Below are positions 7,047 to 14,106 of a stretch of 16,519 bases of DNA, one piece after another. How positions within the stretch are numbered: the first letter of the stretch is position 1; each line of letters opens with the position of its first letter. The notes under the pieces are model-generated. The model did no database searches and had not been told where the DNA came from. It saw only the letters and a program-made list of their open reading frames with translations. The position numbers and the translations under genes were made by a program. This stretch comes from Helicobacteraceae bacterium UBA6016 (GTDB lineage: Bacteria; Campylobacterota; Campylobacteria; Campylobacterales; UBA6016): NCBI GenBank assembly GCA_002428055.1, contig DIZY01000062.1:6399-22917 (forward strand). Reading direction: 5' to 3'.

Positions 7047-8420
7047 ATGCAAAGCTTTTTGAAAAACAAAAGAGTAGAACCGGCTAAAAAGAATGTGCTG
7101 GAAAGACTAAAAAACTTTAACGAAATTTACGAAAGATACGATGTGGGCTCTGCAAAAACGCAGTCCGATAGATGTGTGCAGTGCGGTATCCCATATTGCC
7201 ACAACGGTTGCCCGCTTGACAACTACATTCCGCAATGGCTCAAGCTAGTTGCCGGAAGCGACCTTAAACTTGCATTTAAGATGAGCAACGAATCTTCTCC
7301 TTTTCCTGAAATCATGGGTAGAGTTTGCCCGCAAGATAGGCTTTGCGAGGGTTCTTGTACGCTAAATAAAGACTTTGGAGCTATTACTATAGGCTCCATC
7401 GAGACTTTTATTACGGAAGAGGGGTTTAAAAACGGTTTTAGCCTTGAGTTTCCCGGAATTACGGAAGATAAAAGAGTGGCGATTGTGGGCGCAGGTCCTG
7501 CCGGACTCTCTGCCGCTACATTCTTACTTAGACGAGGCATAGCTGTTGATTTGTACGAAAAAGAGGCGTTTGCGGGCGGACTTTTGGTTTGGGGAATCCC
7601 CAATTTTAAGCTGGATAAATCAAGCGTGTTTAGAAGAGTTGAGATACTTAAAAGTGCAGGAATGAGCCTACACACAAACAGCGAAATCGGTAGAGATTTG
7701 AGCTTTGACGAGCTTAAAGGTAAGTATGATGCTCTGTTTTTGGGCATAGGAGCAAAAAGAGGAAACAAAGCGGGCATAGGCGGCGAAGAGCTTGCAAGCG
7801 TATATCAGGCGATGGATTTTCTGGGAAGCGCACAAAAAAAAGTTATTGAACTGCCGCACATCAAAGATATAAGCGTCAAAGACAAAAAAGTAGTAGTAAT
7901 AGGCGGCGGCGATACCGCTATGGACTGTGTGAGAACAGCCATCAGAGAGGGCGCCAAATCCGTGCTTTGCGTCTATAGAAGAGGCGAAGACGGTATGCCT
8001 GGAAGCAAAAAAGAGTACAAAAACGCTATAGAAGAAGGGGCAGAGTTCAAATTTTTTGCGGCTCCAAAAGAGATAACTGGTGATGCCTCTGGCGTAAAGG
8101 CGATTAAAGTCGTAAAAATGGAAGTTCAAAAAGACGGCGGCAGAGGCAAGCTTGTAGAGGTCGCAAATTCTGAAGAGAGTATAGATGCCGACATCGTTGT
8201 TATGGCGCTTGGTTTTTCTATGGATGTTCCGGCTTTCATTCCGTCGGCAGGTATAAAAACAAACGAGTGGGGTCAAATTCTCGTAAACGATAGATATGAG
8301 ACAAGCCTTGAAGGCGTCTATGCGGGCGGAGACTGCTATCGTGGCGCAAACCTTGTCGTAAATGCAGCGCTTGACGGCAGAGAGGCCGCAAGAGCGATAG
8401 CGGATAAACTGCTTGGGTAA
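7047..8420 (+). CDS. gltD: Glutamate synthase (NADPH), small subunit
   Basis: GltD takes electrons from NADPH through FAD and passes them through iron-sulphur clusters to GltB. The protein has 457 residues, close to the family norm. The N-terminal cluster domain has CVQCGIPYCHNGC (Cys43, 46, 51, 55) and CPQDRLCEGSC (Cys94, 100, 104). The FAD-binding loop GAGPAG is at 148-153. The nucleotide-binding GGGDTAMD is at 286-293, followed by VYRRGEDGMPGS. A second FAD motif, YAGGDC, lies near the C-terminus. The start ATG follows the gltB stop by one base, with AGGAAGG in the gltB tail as ribosome site, so the two subunits should be translated together. The presence of this subunit marks the enzyme as the bacterial NADPH type rather than the ferredoxin type. 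Confidence 0.97.
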   Translation: MQSFLKNKRVEPAKKNVLERLKNFNEIYERYDVGSAKTQSDRCVQCGIPYCHNGCPLDNYIPQWLKLVAGSDLKLAFKMSNESSPFPEIMGRVCPQDRLCEGSCTLNKDFGAITIGSIETFITEEGFKNGFSLEFPGITEDKRVAIVGAGPAGLSAATFLLRRGIAVDLYEKEAFAGGLLVWGIPNFKLDKSSVFRRVEILKSAGMSLHTNSEIGRDLSFDELKGKYDALFLGIGAKRGNKAGIGGEELASVYQAMDFLGSAQKKVIELPHIKDISVKDKKVVVIGGGDTAMDCVRTAIREGAKSVLCVYRRGEDGMPGSKKEYKNAIEEGAEFKFFAAPKEITGDASGVKAIKVVKMEVQKDGGRGKLVEVANSEESIDADIVVMALGFSMDVPAFIPSAGIKTNEWGQILVNDRYETSLEGVYAGGDCYRGANLVVNAALDGREAARAIADKLLG

Positions 8421-8427
8421 CGATTAG

Positions 8428-9165
8428 TTGGAGTTTTTCAAAGCTTGCCTTGACTCTTCGAGAGAGTTTCTCGAATCGATACAACAAGAGAGCTTTGATG
8501 TTTTAACTAAGCGTTTTGAGATAGGAGAGGGCGGCGATCGTAGCATGCGGGCAGACCTCCTCTCTGAGGAGATATTTGCTAGGCATCTTGCCTCATTTGG
8601 ACGGATTTATTCCGAGGAGAGCGGCTATATAGGCGAGGACAACACTACTATATATTTAGACCCTGTGGACGGTAGTGATAATTTTGCAGCGGGTATTCCG
8701 TATTATGGCGTTAGCGTCTGTCTTGCCGAAGGCGAAGAACCAAAAAAATCTTTTATTATGAATTTCGCAAACGGCGATATTTTTTACAAAGAAAATGAGT
8801 TACTTTGCGCAAATATACATGATGGTGTAGAGCTAAGACCTTATACAAAAAAGACACGCTCTGGTCTCGGTATTTTTGAAAAAGCGTATGCAAACCCAAG
8901 AATGGTGAATGCGTTTTTCCAAAAAAATATAAAATTCCGCTCTCCTGGCGCCTTGGCTTTGTCATTGGCGTATTCGAAGAGCTGCTCATTTGTTTTATTC
9001 ATCGGTACGCTAAGAGTTTTTGATATAATTGCGGCGCTTCATTTTTTGGATGACGCCCATATTTATAATCAAAACGGTGTGCTTTTGGTTTCATATAATA
9101 GAGATATTTTTGAAGAAATTTTAGAATTAGTGACAACAATACAAGGCGGGCAAGATGTTCTTTAG
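8428..9165 (+). CDS. Inositol-monophosphatase-family phosphatase
   Basis: The 245-residue product belongs to the magnesium-dependent, lithium-sensitive phosphatase superfamily (inositol monophosphatase, CysQ, fructose-bisphosphatase relatives). Visible motifs are GDRSMRADLLSEE (36-48), the metal-binding EESG (63-66), the signature DPVDGSDNF (78-86), and near the C-terminus RVFDIIAAL (196-204), which replaces the usual WDxxAA with FD. The substrate cannot be told; 3'-phosphoadenosine 5'-phosphate, sugar phosphates and inositol phosphate are all possible. The start is TTG at 8428, immediately after an in-frame TAG at 8425. The next in-frame ATG (8545) would cut into the first motif, so TTG is preferred despite a weak ribosome site. 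The gene begins 7 bases after gltD and overlaps accD by 11 bases, so it sits inside the large operon. From memory, the same neighbour of accD is found in C. jejuni. Confidence 0.88.
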   Translation: MEFFKACLDSSREFLESIQQESFDVLTKRFEIGEGGDRSMRADLLSEEIFARHLASFGRIYSEESGYIGEDNTTIYLDPVDGSDNFAAGIPYYGVSVCLAEGEEPKKSFIMNFANGDIFYKENELLCANIHDGVELRPYTKKTRSGLGIFEKAYANPRMVNAFFQKNIKFRSPGALALSLAYSKSCSFVLFIGTLRVFDIIAALHFLDDAHIYNQNGVLLVSYNRDIFEEILELVTTIQGGQDVL

Positions 9166-9994
9166 CGACATAGTAAGCAAAATCAGAAAAGAGAGACCGA
9201 CAAAAAGCGAAGCTCCTTCGCACTGGATAAAGTGCGAGAGCTGCCAAGCTTTGATGTACTTCAAAGAGATTGCGGCAAAGAGATATGTCTGCCCAAAATG
9301 TGGTTACCATATGCGTCTCTCCGTAGAGGATAGAATAGAGATACTTTGCGATGAAAACAGCTTTGTCGAGATGGATCAAGGGCTTATTCCGGTAGATCCG
9401 CTAAACTTTGTGGATAAAAAATCGTATAAAAAAAGAGTAGAAGAGGGCGTCAAAAAAACAGGTAGGTCAAGCTCTGTTGTTAGCGGTGAGTGCACGATAA
9501 ACGGCGTTGCGGTCGAGGTTGTGATATTTGACTTTGGCTTTATGGGTGGCAGTCTTGGCTCGGTTGAGGGCGAAAAGATAGTAAGAGCGATTGACAGGGC
9601 GATAGCAAAAAAATGTGGCGTCGTTATTGTGTCAGCATCAGGCGGCGCTAGGATGCAGGAGAGTACATTTAGCCTTATGCAGATGGCAAAGACCTCGGCG
9701 GCTCTTGCGAAGCTCTCCAAGGAGGGATTGCCCTTTATCTCGATACTAACAGACCCTACAATGGGCGGCGTAAGTGCATCTTTTGCGATGTTAGGAGACA
9801 TCATTATCGCAGAACCGGGCGCTCTTATCGGCTTTGCTGGACAGAGAGTCATTAAACAGACGATAAACGCAGAGCTTCCTGAAGGGTTTCAACGATCAGA
9901 GTTTCTCTTGGAAAAAGGGCTTATAGATATGGTTGTCAAAAGAGACGACCTGAAAAAAACCGTATCAGACCTTCTTTTTTATTTTGGAAAATGA
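9155..9994 (+). CDS. accD: Acetyl-CoA carboxylase, carboxyltransferase beta subunit
   Basis: AccD pairs with AccA to move the carboxyl group from biotin to acetyl-CoA, producing malonyl-CoA for fatty-acid synthesis. The 279-residue protein carries the N-terminal zinc ribbon Cys27, Cys30, Cys46, Cys49 (CESC and CPKC). A crotonase-like carboxyltransferase core follows, with SGGARMQEST and GGVSASFAMLGDIIIAEPGA, which are diagnostic for AccD; GFAGQRVIKQT follows and helps form the CoA site. The ATG at 9155 lies inside the 3' end of the phosphatase gene, with AAGGCGGG just upstream as ribosome site. The stop overlaps the rlmH start in an ATGA junction. No accA is in the window, as is common when the two subunits are encoded apart. 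Confidence 0.97.
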   Translation: MFFSDIVSKIRKERPTKSEAPSHWIKCESCQALMYFKEIAAKRYVCPKCGYHMRLSVEDRIEILCDENSFVEMDQGLIPVDPLNFVDKKSYKKRVEEGVKKTGRSSSVVSGECTINGVAVEVVIFDFGFMGGSLGSVEGEKIVRAIDRAIAKKCGVVIVSASGGARMQESTFSLMQMAKTSAALAKLSKEGLPFISILTDPTMGGVSASFAMLGDIIIAEPGALIGFAGQRVIKQTINAELPEGFQRSEFLLEKGLIDMVVKRDDLKKTVSDLLFYFGK

Positions 9995-10449
9995 GAGTTA
10001 GGATTTTTACGATTGAAAAAAGCGAAGATAGCGATATAGAAGCGATGCTTATGGATTATAAAAAAATGTCTCAAAAGTTTTGTTCATTGGAGTTTGTCAA
10101 GCTATTTGACAAATCCCTTGCCGCCTCGCAAAAGCAGAGTGCCGACATAGCCAAAGAATCTTATGAGAAAGCGTATCTGCCGTATTTTGAAAATTCATAC
10201 AATGTCGCTCTTGATGAAGATGGCAGAATGATGAATAGCCACTCCTTTAGCAAATTTTTTGACAACCGTTCGCAAGTAAATTTTTTTATTGGAGGCGCAT
10301 ACGGTTTTAGCGACTCTTTTTTGAAAAAAGCGGACGCCGTCGTAAGTCTAAGCCCCCTTACTTTTGCACACAAACTTGCGAAGCTTGTTTTGGCGGAGCA
10401 GGTATTTCGGGGTCTTGCCATTAAAAATAACCATCCATACCATAAATAA
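9991..10449 (+). CDS. rlmH: 23S rRNA (pseudouridine1915-N3)-methyltransferase RlmH
   Basis: RlmH is a small SPOUT-fold enzyme that methylates N3 of pseudouridine 1915 in helix 69 of 23S rRNA on the assembled 70S ribosome, using S-adenosylmethionine. The 152-residue length matches the family (about 155). The knot region is clear: FFIGGAYGF at 98-106 for the cofactor loop, then SLSPLTFAHKLAKLVLAEQV at 119-138, and the conserved tail HPYHK at 148-152. A preceding segment, LDEDGRMMNSHSFSKFF (about 74-90), matches the LDxxGKxxSSxxFA region. The start overlaps the accD stop (ATGA at 9991-9994), so translation is probably coupled. The dimer needs no partner protein. There is no sign of truncation. 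Confidence 0.94.
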   Translation: MRVRIFTIEKSEDSDIEAMLMDYKKMSQKFCSLEFVKLFDKSLAASQKQSADIAKESYEKAYLPYFENSYNVALDEDGRMMNSHSFSKFFDNRSQVNFFIGGAYGFSDSFLKKADAVVSLSPLTFAHKLAKLVLAEQVFRGLAIKNNHPYHK

Positions 10450-10460
10450 GGAAACGCCAT

Positions 10461-10826
10461 TTGAAAGCTAAAGATTTACAGTTTTTTGAAGAGATACTAA
10501 ACGAGAGAAAAGTTCAGCTACAAAAAAACATAGCATCGTGCGCTGAAGAGCAGGCAGGAGCGCAAAAAGACGACCTTAAAGATGAGGGCGATTTGGCTTC
10601 CGCTAGCGGTGGAGCGGTTATTAGTGATGCCATAATGACACAGCAGAAAAAAGAGCTTGAAGAGATAGAGTACGCTTTTAAAAAGATAAAAGACGGAAGT
10701 TATGGAACTTGCGAGATGTGCGAAGACCCGATAGGCATGCCGCGCCTTAAAGCAAAACCTTTTGCAAGATACTGTATAGTGTGCAGAGAGATTGTGGAAA
10801 AAGAAAATAAAGCCAAAGGAAAATAG
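10461..10826 (+). CDS. dksA: DksA/TraR-family RNA polymerase-binding factor
   Basis: DksA enters the secondary channel of RNA polymerase and works with ppGpp to alter transcription of rRNA, tRNA and amino-acid genes. This 121-residue protein is shorter than E. coli DksA (151) but keeps the working parts. There is a long N-terminal coiled coil (about 3-75) whose tip carries Asp41, Asp44 and Ala46 in the DxxDxA pattern. The C-terminal zinc finger has Cys84, Cys87, Cys105 and Cys108 (CxxC, 17 residues, CxxC). The start is TTG at 10461 with a good AAGGAA site at 10448-10453, which overlaps the rlmH stop. The intact tip acidic residues favour a true DksA over a TraR-like relative. From memory, it occupies the same position as the DksA gene of C. 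jejuni. The next gene begins directly at its stop. Confidence 0.87.
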   Translation: MKAKDLQFFEEILNERKVQLQKNIASCAEEQAGAQKDDLKDEGDLASASGGAVISDAIMTQQKKELEEIEYAFKKIKDGSYGTCEMCEDPIGMPRLKAKPFARYCIVCREIVEKENKAKGK

Positions 10827-11843
10827 ATGAGCCTAAAGAATTACACGCTTTTTTCTTTTATATTTGTCTGTCTAGTCGGACTTATAGCGATGTTCAATGT
10901 AACCGGCGAATATAGCTTTTCATTTTTGGGTTGGGTTTATACGCTTCCATCTGCGGTGTGGGTAGTCGTGCCGCTTATTGTCTTTTTTCTTGCGACGATG
11001 GCACATATGAGCTATTACGGGCTTGTTAATTACCTAAAAATAAATTCGTACAAGCATGATTTTGAGACTTTGACGGAGCAGATAAGTGCAAAGTTTTTGG
11101 GGCATGAAGAGGAGAGGGAGTATAAAAATGCGGAGTTTAAGACTCTTGCGGATTTTATCATCCAATCCGATATTAAGCCTAAAAGCAGATTTAAGCTCAA
11201 TATCCCAAAAATAGATAAAGTAGCGGAGACTATACACAAGATAGAAGACCTTGGCGAGTTTGTGGATATATCCAAATACAGGCTTTCAAAAGAAAACCCT
11301 CTAATGCAAAAAAATATGGAAAATAGAGTGGTATTGGAGCCAAAATACGCAGAAGAGGTACTCAAATCTTGCGATAAGCTAACGGGTCTTTGCCAAAAAG
11401 CGTTTGATACATTCGTAGAGTTTGGCGATCTTAAGCAGATAAGAAAGCTCGACATCACGCCGACAAAAGCGATAGCGATCAAACTAATCGGCAGATTTAG
11501 CGGCTCGGATGAAGAGTATGAACTTGACAAAGAGTATGTAAAAGAGCTTTGCGCAATTACGAAATTTGCAAAAGAAGACTATATAGGGTTGGCAAAAGTA
11601 CTACTCAAAAAACTAAATCCAGACGAGACTTTGGAGCTTTTCTTTATTCTCTCAAGAGATAATATCGAGGCGACTGGCGCATATATCTATGTAAACCTTG
11701 AGCTTGAAGTAATTGACAGAGCAAAAGAGCTACTGGCTCAAAGCGGCGATGACGAGTTCCTCGAATTTAAAGCATTTCTATGTCTCAAAGAAAAAGGCAG
11801 AAACCTTAGACTCTCAAGCTTCCTAGAAGCCCTGCAAAAATAA
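10827..11843 (+). CDS. Uncharacterised two-helix inner-membrane protein with large helical cytoplasmic domain
   Basis: I recognise this only as a protein conserved beside dusB and dksA in Campylobacterota. The 338 residues begin with two hydrophobic helices at about 6-23 and 43-61, joined by a short loop (MFNVTGEYSFSFLG and following). A polar, charged region of about 275 residues follows, predicted by eye to be mostly helical (KYAEEVLKSCDKL, DYIGLAKVLLKKL, EVIDRAKELLAQS). The N-terminal part resembles the LapA/DUF1049 layout: helix, Asn-containing loop, proline-bearing second helix, then a basic and coiled segment. The long C-terminal domain is extra compared with LapA, and its repeated helix pairs could be TPR-like. 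By topology both termini should be cytoplasmic. The ATG follows the dksA stop with no gap and has AAAGGA at 10815-10820. There is no catalytic motif. The function is unknown. Confidence 0.85.
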   Translation: MSLKNYTLFSFIFVCLVGLIAMFNVTGEYSFSFLGWVYTLPSAVWVVVPLIVFFLATMAHMSYYGLVNYLKINSYKHDFETLTEQISAKFLGHEEEREYKNAEFKTLADFIIQSDIKPKSRFKLNIPKIDKVAETIHKIEDLGEFVDISKYRLSKENPLMQKNMENRVVLEPKYAEEVLKSCDKLTGLCQKAFDTFVEFGDLKQIRKLDITPTKAIAIKLIGRFSGSDEEYELDKEYVKELCAITKFAKEDYIGLAKVLLKKLNPDETLELFFILSRDNIEATGAYIYVNLELEVIDRAKELLAQSGDDEFLEFKAFLCLKEKGRNLRLSSFLEALQK

Positions 11844-11847
11844 TTAT

Positions 11848-12771
11848 ATGCTTCCTTTTGGTCCCGACTTTACCGTTTTAGCCCCCCTTGCGGGCTATAC
11901 AGACTTGCCGTTTCGCTCCGTCGTCAAGAAGTTTGGCGTAGATCTTACGGTGAGTGAGATGATAAGCTCCAACGCTCTTGCTCACGCTCCCGAAAAAGGC
12001 AAAAAACTAGCCCTTAAAAGTGAAAGAGAGACGCCGTACTCCGTCCAGCTTGCAGGATATGATGCGGATATTATAAGACGAGCCGTAGAGATACTAAACG
12101 ATATGGACGGCATAGATGTAATAGACCTAAACTGCGGTTGTCCCGCTCCAAAAATAGTGGGCAATAACAGCGGAAGCGGACTTCTAAAAGACCTGCCCCA
12201 AATGGCTAGACTAATCGAAACAATCAAAAAAACTTCCAATAAGCAGTATACATCTTGCAAAATCCGTCTCGGTTTTGAGGGTAAACACGGCGTAGAGATA
12301 GCAAAACTATGCGAGGCTAGTGGAGCCGACTTTATTGCGGTACACGGGCGGACAAGGGCGATGAAATTCGGCGGCGAAGTAGACTATGAGGCAATAGGCG
12401 AGATAAAGGCGGCGGTAAATATTCCGGTTATTGCCAACGGCGACATTACAAGCTTTGAAAAAGCAAAAGAGGTCATATCTATCACTAAGTGCGACGGGAT
12501 AATGATAGGTCGTGCAGCCGTCGGCAATCCCTGGATTTTCTATCAGATAAAACACAATACGACCGAAGTGCCGAAAGAGCTAAAAAGAGAGGTTGTGCTG
12601 GAGCATTTTGACGAGATGGTAAAGTTTCACGGAGATTATGGACTTATTTTGTTTCGTAAGCACCTACACACTTATTCAAAAGGTATAGAAGGAGCCGCAG
12701 CTTTTAGAGTTCTTGTCAATAAAATAGCCGATGTAAGATTGATGAGAGAGTATATAGAAGAGTTTTTTTAG
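11848..12771 (+). CDS. dusB: tRNA-dihydrouridine synthase B
   Basis: Dus enzymes use FMN and NADPH to reduce specific uridines in tRNA to dihydrouridine; DusB modifies the D-loop. The 307-residue protein opens with the FMN-binding LAPLAGYTDLPFR (11-23) of a TIM barrel. The catalytic cysteine is Cys98 in DLNCGCPAPK. It continues with KIRLGF, VHGRTRAMKFGG near 175, NGDI near 202, and GIMIGRAAVGNPWIF, which matches the DusB subgroup well. A helical tRNA-binding tail completes it. The ATG at 11848 lies 4 bases after the preceding stop and has no clear ribosome site, so re-initiation after the membrane-protein gene is likely. It is the last gene of the plus-strand run. Its stop codon overlaps that of fliO on the opposite strand. 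Confidence 0.93.
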   Translation: MLPFGPDFTVLAPLAGYTDLPFRSVVKKFGVDLTVSEMISSNALAHAPEKGKKLALKSERETPYSVQLAGYDADIIRRAVEILNDMDGIDVIDLNCGCPAPKIVGNNSGSGLLKDLPQMARLIETIKKTSNKQYTSCKIRLGFEGKHGVEIAKLCEASGADFIAVHGRTRAMKFGGEVDYEAIGEIKAAVNIPVIANGDITSFEKAKEVISITKCDGIMIGRAAVGNPWIFYQIKHNTTEVPKELKREVVLEHFDEMVKFHGDYGLILFRKHLHTYSKGIEGAAAFRVLVNKIADVRLMREYIEEFF

Positions 12772-13628
12772 AGGTTACCTTCCGCTTTTATACGGTATTC
12801 GTCAAAGTTTGAGAGCTGTCTATCCGGCTTTAGAAATTCACTTAATTTTCGTTCATTTTCTATCATTACTTGCTTAAAGTCATCCGGCTGCATATTGGCA
12901 TCTTCGGCATAGTATCTATCTATTACAAGATTTGTATTTCCGACCAGCAACAGATATTTAACGCCGCCGTATTCGACTAGCATAAGCTTGTTGTTTGGGT
13001 CCAGAAAGCTTTGCGTGATTACCTGTACCTCTTCTTGCTTTGCCTCAGGCTTAAACGATTTTGGTAGCAACCATCCGCCTTTTGCATTGCTGCCGGCAAC
13101 TCTTTTTTTAATATAAAACATTACCGCTACTAAAAATGCCAGAAATGATACGACAACAACATATCTCCAGCTTATTTCATCTTCAGTTTGCGGCGTTACA
13201 GCCTCTGTCGCTTGGGCTTTTGGCATTGGAGTTGCGTTCGCTTCACTTTTTTGTGTCACGGCGGCTATTTGCGGTGTGATTTTTAGTTGTAGTTTGTAGC
13301 CATCGTTGTTTTTTAGGGCCTCAAACGATATATCTTTTTTTGTGTCAAATACAAGCTGTGCTGCCGAGACCCCGTCTTTTAGCATTGTTATTTTAGAGAT
13401 GAGAGAGTTTTGAGAGAGTGCAACATCTTTTTTTGAGTCTATCGCTATGCCCGAAATTTTAAGAACGACTGTTTTTCCCGAAGAGTTTTGTTCTATGTAG
13501 CCGTCGAATTGAGAGTCGAAAGAGAGGTTTATCTCTACGGCGTCACTGTTTTCATTGACGCTCATTGAAAGAAGGCTTGCTGCAAAAATATTGGAGACCA
13601 AAACAAAAAATAGGATTAAAACTCTCAT
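12768..13628 (-). CDS. fliO: Flagellar biosynthesis protein FliO (long Campylobacterota form)
   Basis: FliO helps assemble or stabilise the FliPQR core of the flagellar type III export gate. This 286-residue version is longer than enterobacterial FliO. It has a signal-like hydrophobic N-terminus (1-17, ending NIFAAS), a periplasmic beta-rich domain of AMIN-like character (about 18-118) and a Thr/Ala/Pro linker. One membrane helix follows at about 154-175 (WRYVVVVSFLAFLVAVMFY), then a cytoplasmic FliO domain with LMLVEYGGVKYLLLVGNTNLVIDR (215-238), in which the short strand and the LLLVG step are the family hallmark. The ATG directly follows the fliN stop, so the pair is almost certainly co-translated. 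Its stop shares the bases TTAG (12768-12771) with dusB. The extended periplasmic domain matches what I recall of FliO in Campylobacter and Helicobacter. Confidence 0.85.
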   Translation of the reverse strand: MRVLILFFVLVSNIFAASLLSMSVNENSDAVEINLSFDSQFDGYIEQNSSGKTVVLKISGIAIDSKKDVALSQNSLISKITMLKDGVSAAQLVFDTKKDISFEALKNNDGYKLQLKITPQIAAVTQKSEANATPMPKAQATEAVTPQTEDEISWRYVVVVSFLAFLVAVMFYIKKRVAGSNAKGGWLLPKSFKPEAKQEEVQVITQSFLDPNNKLMLVEYGGVKYLLLVGNTNLVIDRYYAEDANMQPDDFKQVMIENERKLSEFLKPDRQLSNFDEYRIKAEGNL

Positions 13629-14003
13629 TTACTTCTCTTTTGAAAAATACTCGATAACCGTTTTGGAGTCTAGTATTTCGTTAACCCTGATTGCAAGGTT
13701 TTTTTCGTATACCATTATCTCTCCTTTGCCGATTATGCGTTGGTTGATAAATATCTCTACCGACTCTCCAGCAGGTTTGCGCAGGTCTATGATAGAGCCT
13801 TTTTGGAGCTTTAGTATCTCCGCCAAATTTAGGTCTACGGTTCCAAGATATGATGAAAACTCGGCTTGCATATCAAGCAGCCCTGAGTAGTCTATAAGTA
13901 GCTCTTCGGCAGTATAAACTCTCTCCTCCTTCAGGCTCTCAAAACTTCTTCTCAGGTCTTCTTCGTTTACCTCAGGCAGACTCTCTAGCGCGTCTTCTTG
14001 CAT
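13629..14003 (-). CDS. fliN: Flagellar motor switch protein FliN
   Basis: FliN forms the lower ring of the flagellar C-ring, supports export and takes part in switching. The 124-residue product has an acidic helical N-terminal region (1-50) and one SpoA domain (about 55-112). The typical SpoA run is visible: VDLNLAEILKLQKGSIIDL, then PAGESVEIFINQRIIGKGEIM and LAIRVNEI. The length fits FliN; a FliY-type protein would carry an additional phosphatase-like domain. The ATG at 14003 has AAAGAGG a few bases upstream. It is the first gene of a two-gene minus-strand unit with fliO and is divergent from the TauE/SafE gene. No flagellar sigma-54 (GG-N10-GC type) or sigma-28 promoter was visible upstream, so housekeeping transcription is more likely. 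Confidence 0.93.
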   Translation of the reverse strand: MQEDALESLPEVNEEDLRRSFESLKEERVYTAEELLIDYSGLLDMQAEFSSYLGTVDLNLAEILKLQKGSIIDLRKPAGESVEIFINQRIIGKGEIMVYEKNLAIRVNEILDSKTVIEYFSKEK

Positions 14004-14023
14004 CTAACCTCTTTAGCACATTT

Positions 14024-14050
14024 TCTATACTTGCTTAGATTGTACTTCAA
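14024..14050 (-). promoter_or_regulatory. Possible housekeeping promoter for fliN-fliO
   Basis: On the minus strand TATAGA (14029 down to 14024) is preceded by TTGAAG (14050 down to 14045), with a short 15-base spacer. The transcript would start near 14017 and include the AAAGAGG ribosome site before the ATG at 14003. The spacing is poor, so confidence is low. Confidence 0.3.
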
Positions 14051-14077
14051 TTTAACATAATTTTTGTGCCGAAAGAG

Positions 14078-14083
14078 TATAAT
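14078..14083 (+). promoter_or_regulatory. Consensus -10 box for the TauE/SafE gene
   Basis: TATAAT at 14078-14083 is a perfect -10 hexamer in the 103-base gap between divergent starts. No convincing -35 box lies 17 bases upstream; the upstream DNA is simply T-rich, as is common in this phylum. Transcription would begin near 14090, which leaves room for AGAGG at 14097-14101 and the ATG at 14107 but excludes the earlier in-frame TTG at 14083 as a start. Confidence 0.5.
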
Positions 14084-14106
14084 TGACCCCTTTTTTAGAG
14101 GTGTTG

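Noticed and set aside
7668..8276. A 202-codon minus-strand reading frame inside gltD
   Set aside because: It is antisense to the conserved nucleotide-binding half of GltD, and its translation is rich in Tyr, Phe, His and Cys, as expected of a shadow frame.
11030..11530. A 166-codon minus-strand frame rich in serine within the membrane-protein gene
   Set aside because: Serine- and leucine-rich antisense frames arise from AGA/GAG-rich coding DNA on the other strand; no ribosome site or domain is visible. The same applies to frames at 676-1161, 5116-5535 and 9376-9852 on the minus strand.
14083..14106. N-terminal extension of the TauE/SafE protein from TTG 14083
   Set aside because: The TTG lies in the -10 box, and a good ribosome site and membrane-helix start support ATG 14107.
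14004..14106. Sigma-54 or sigma-28 flagellar promoter upstream of fliN
   Set aside because: I looked for GG-N10-GC and for a TAAA...GCCGATAA-type element on the minus strand and saw neither.
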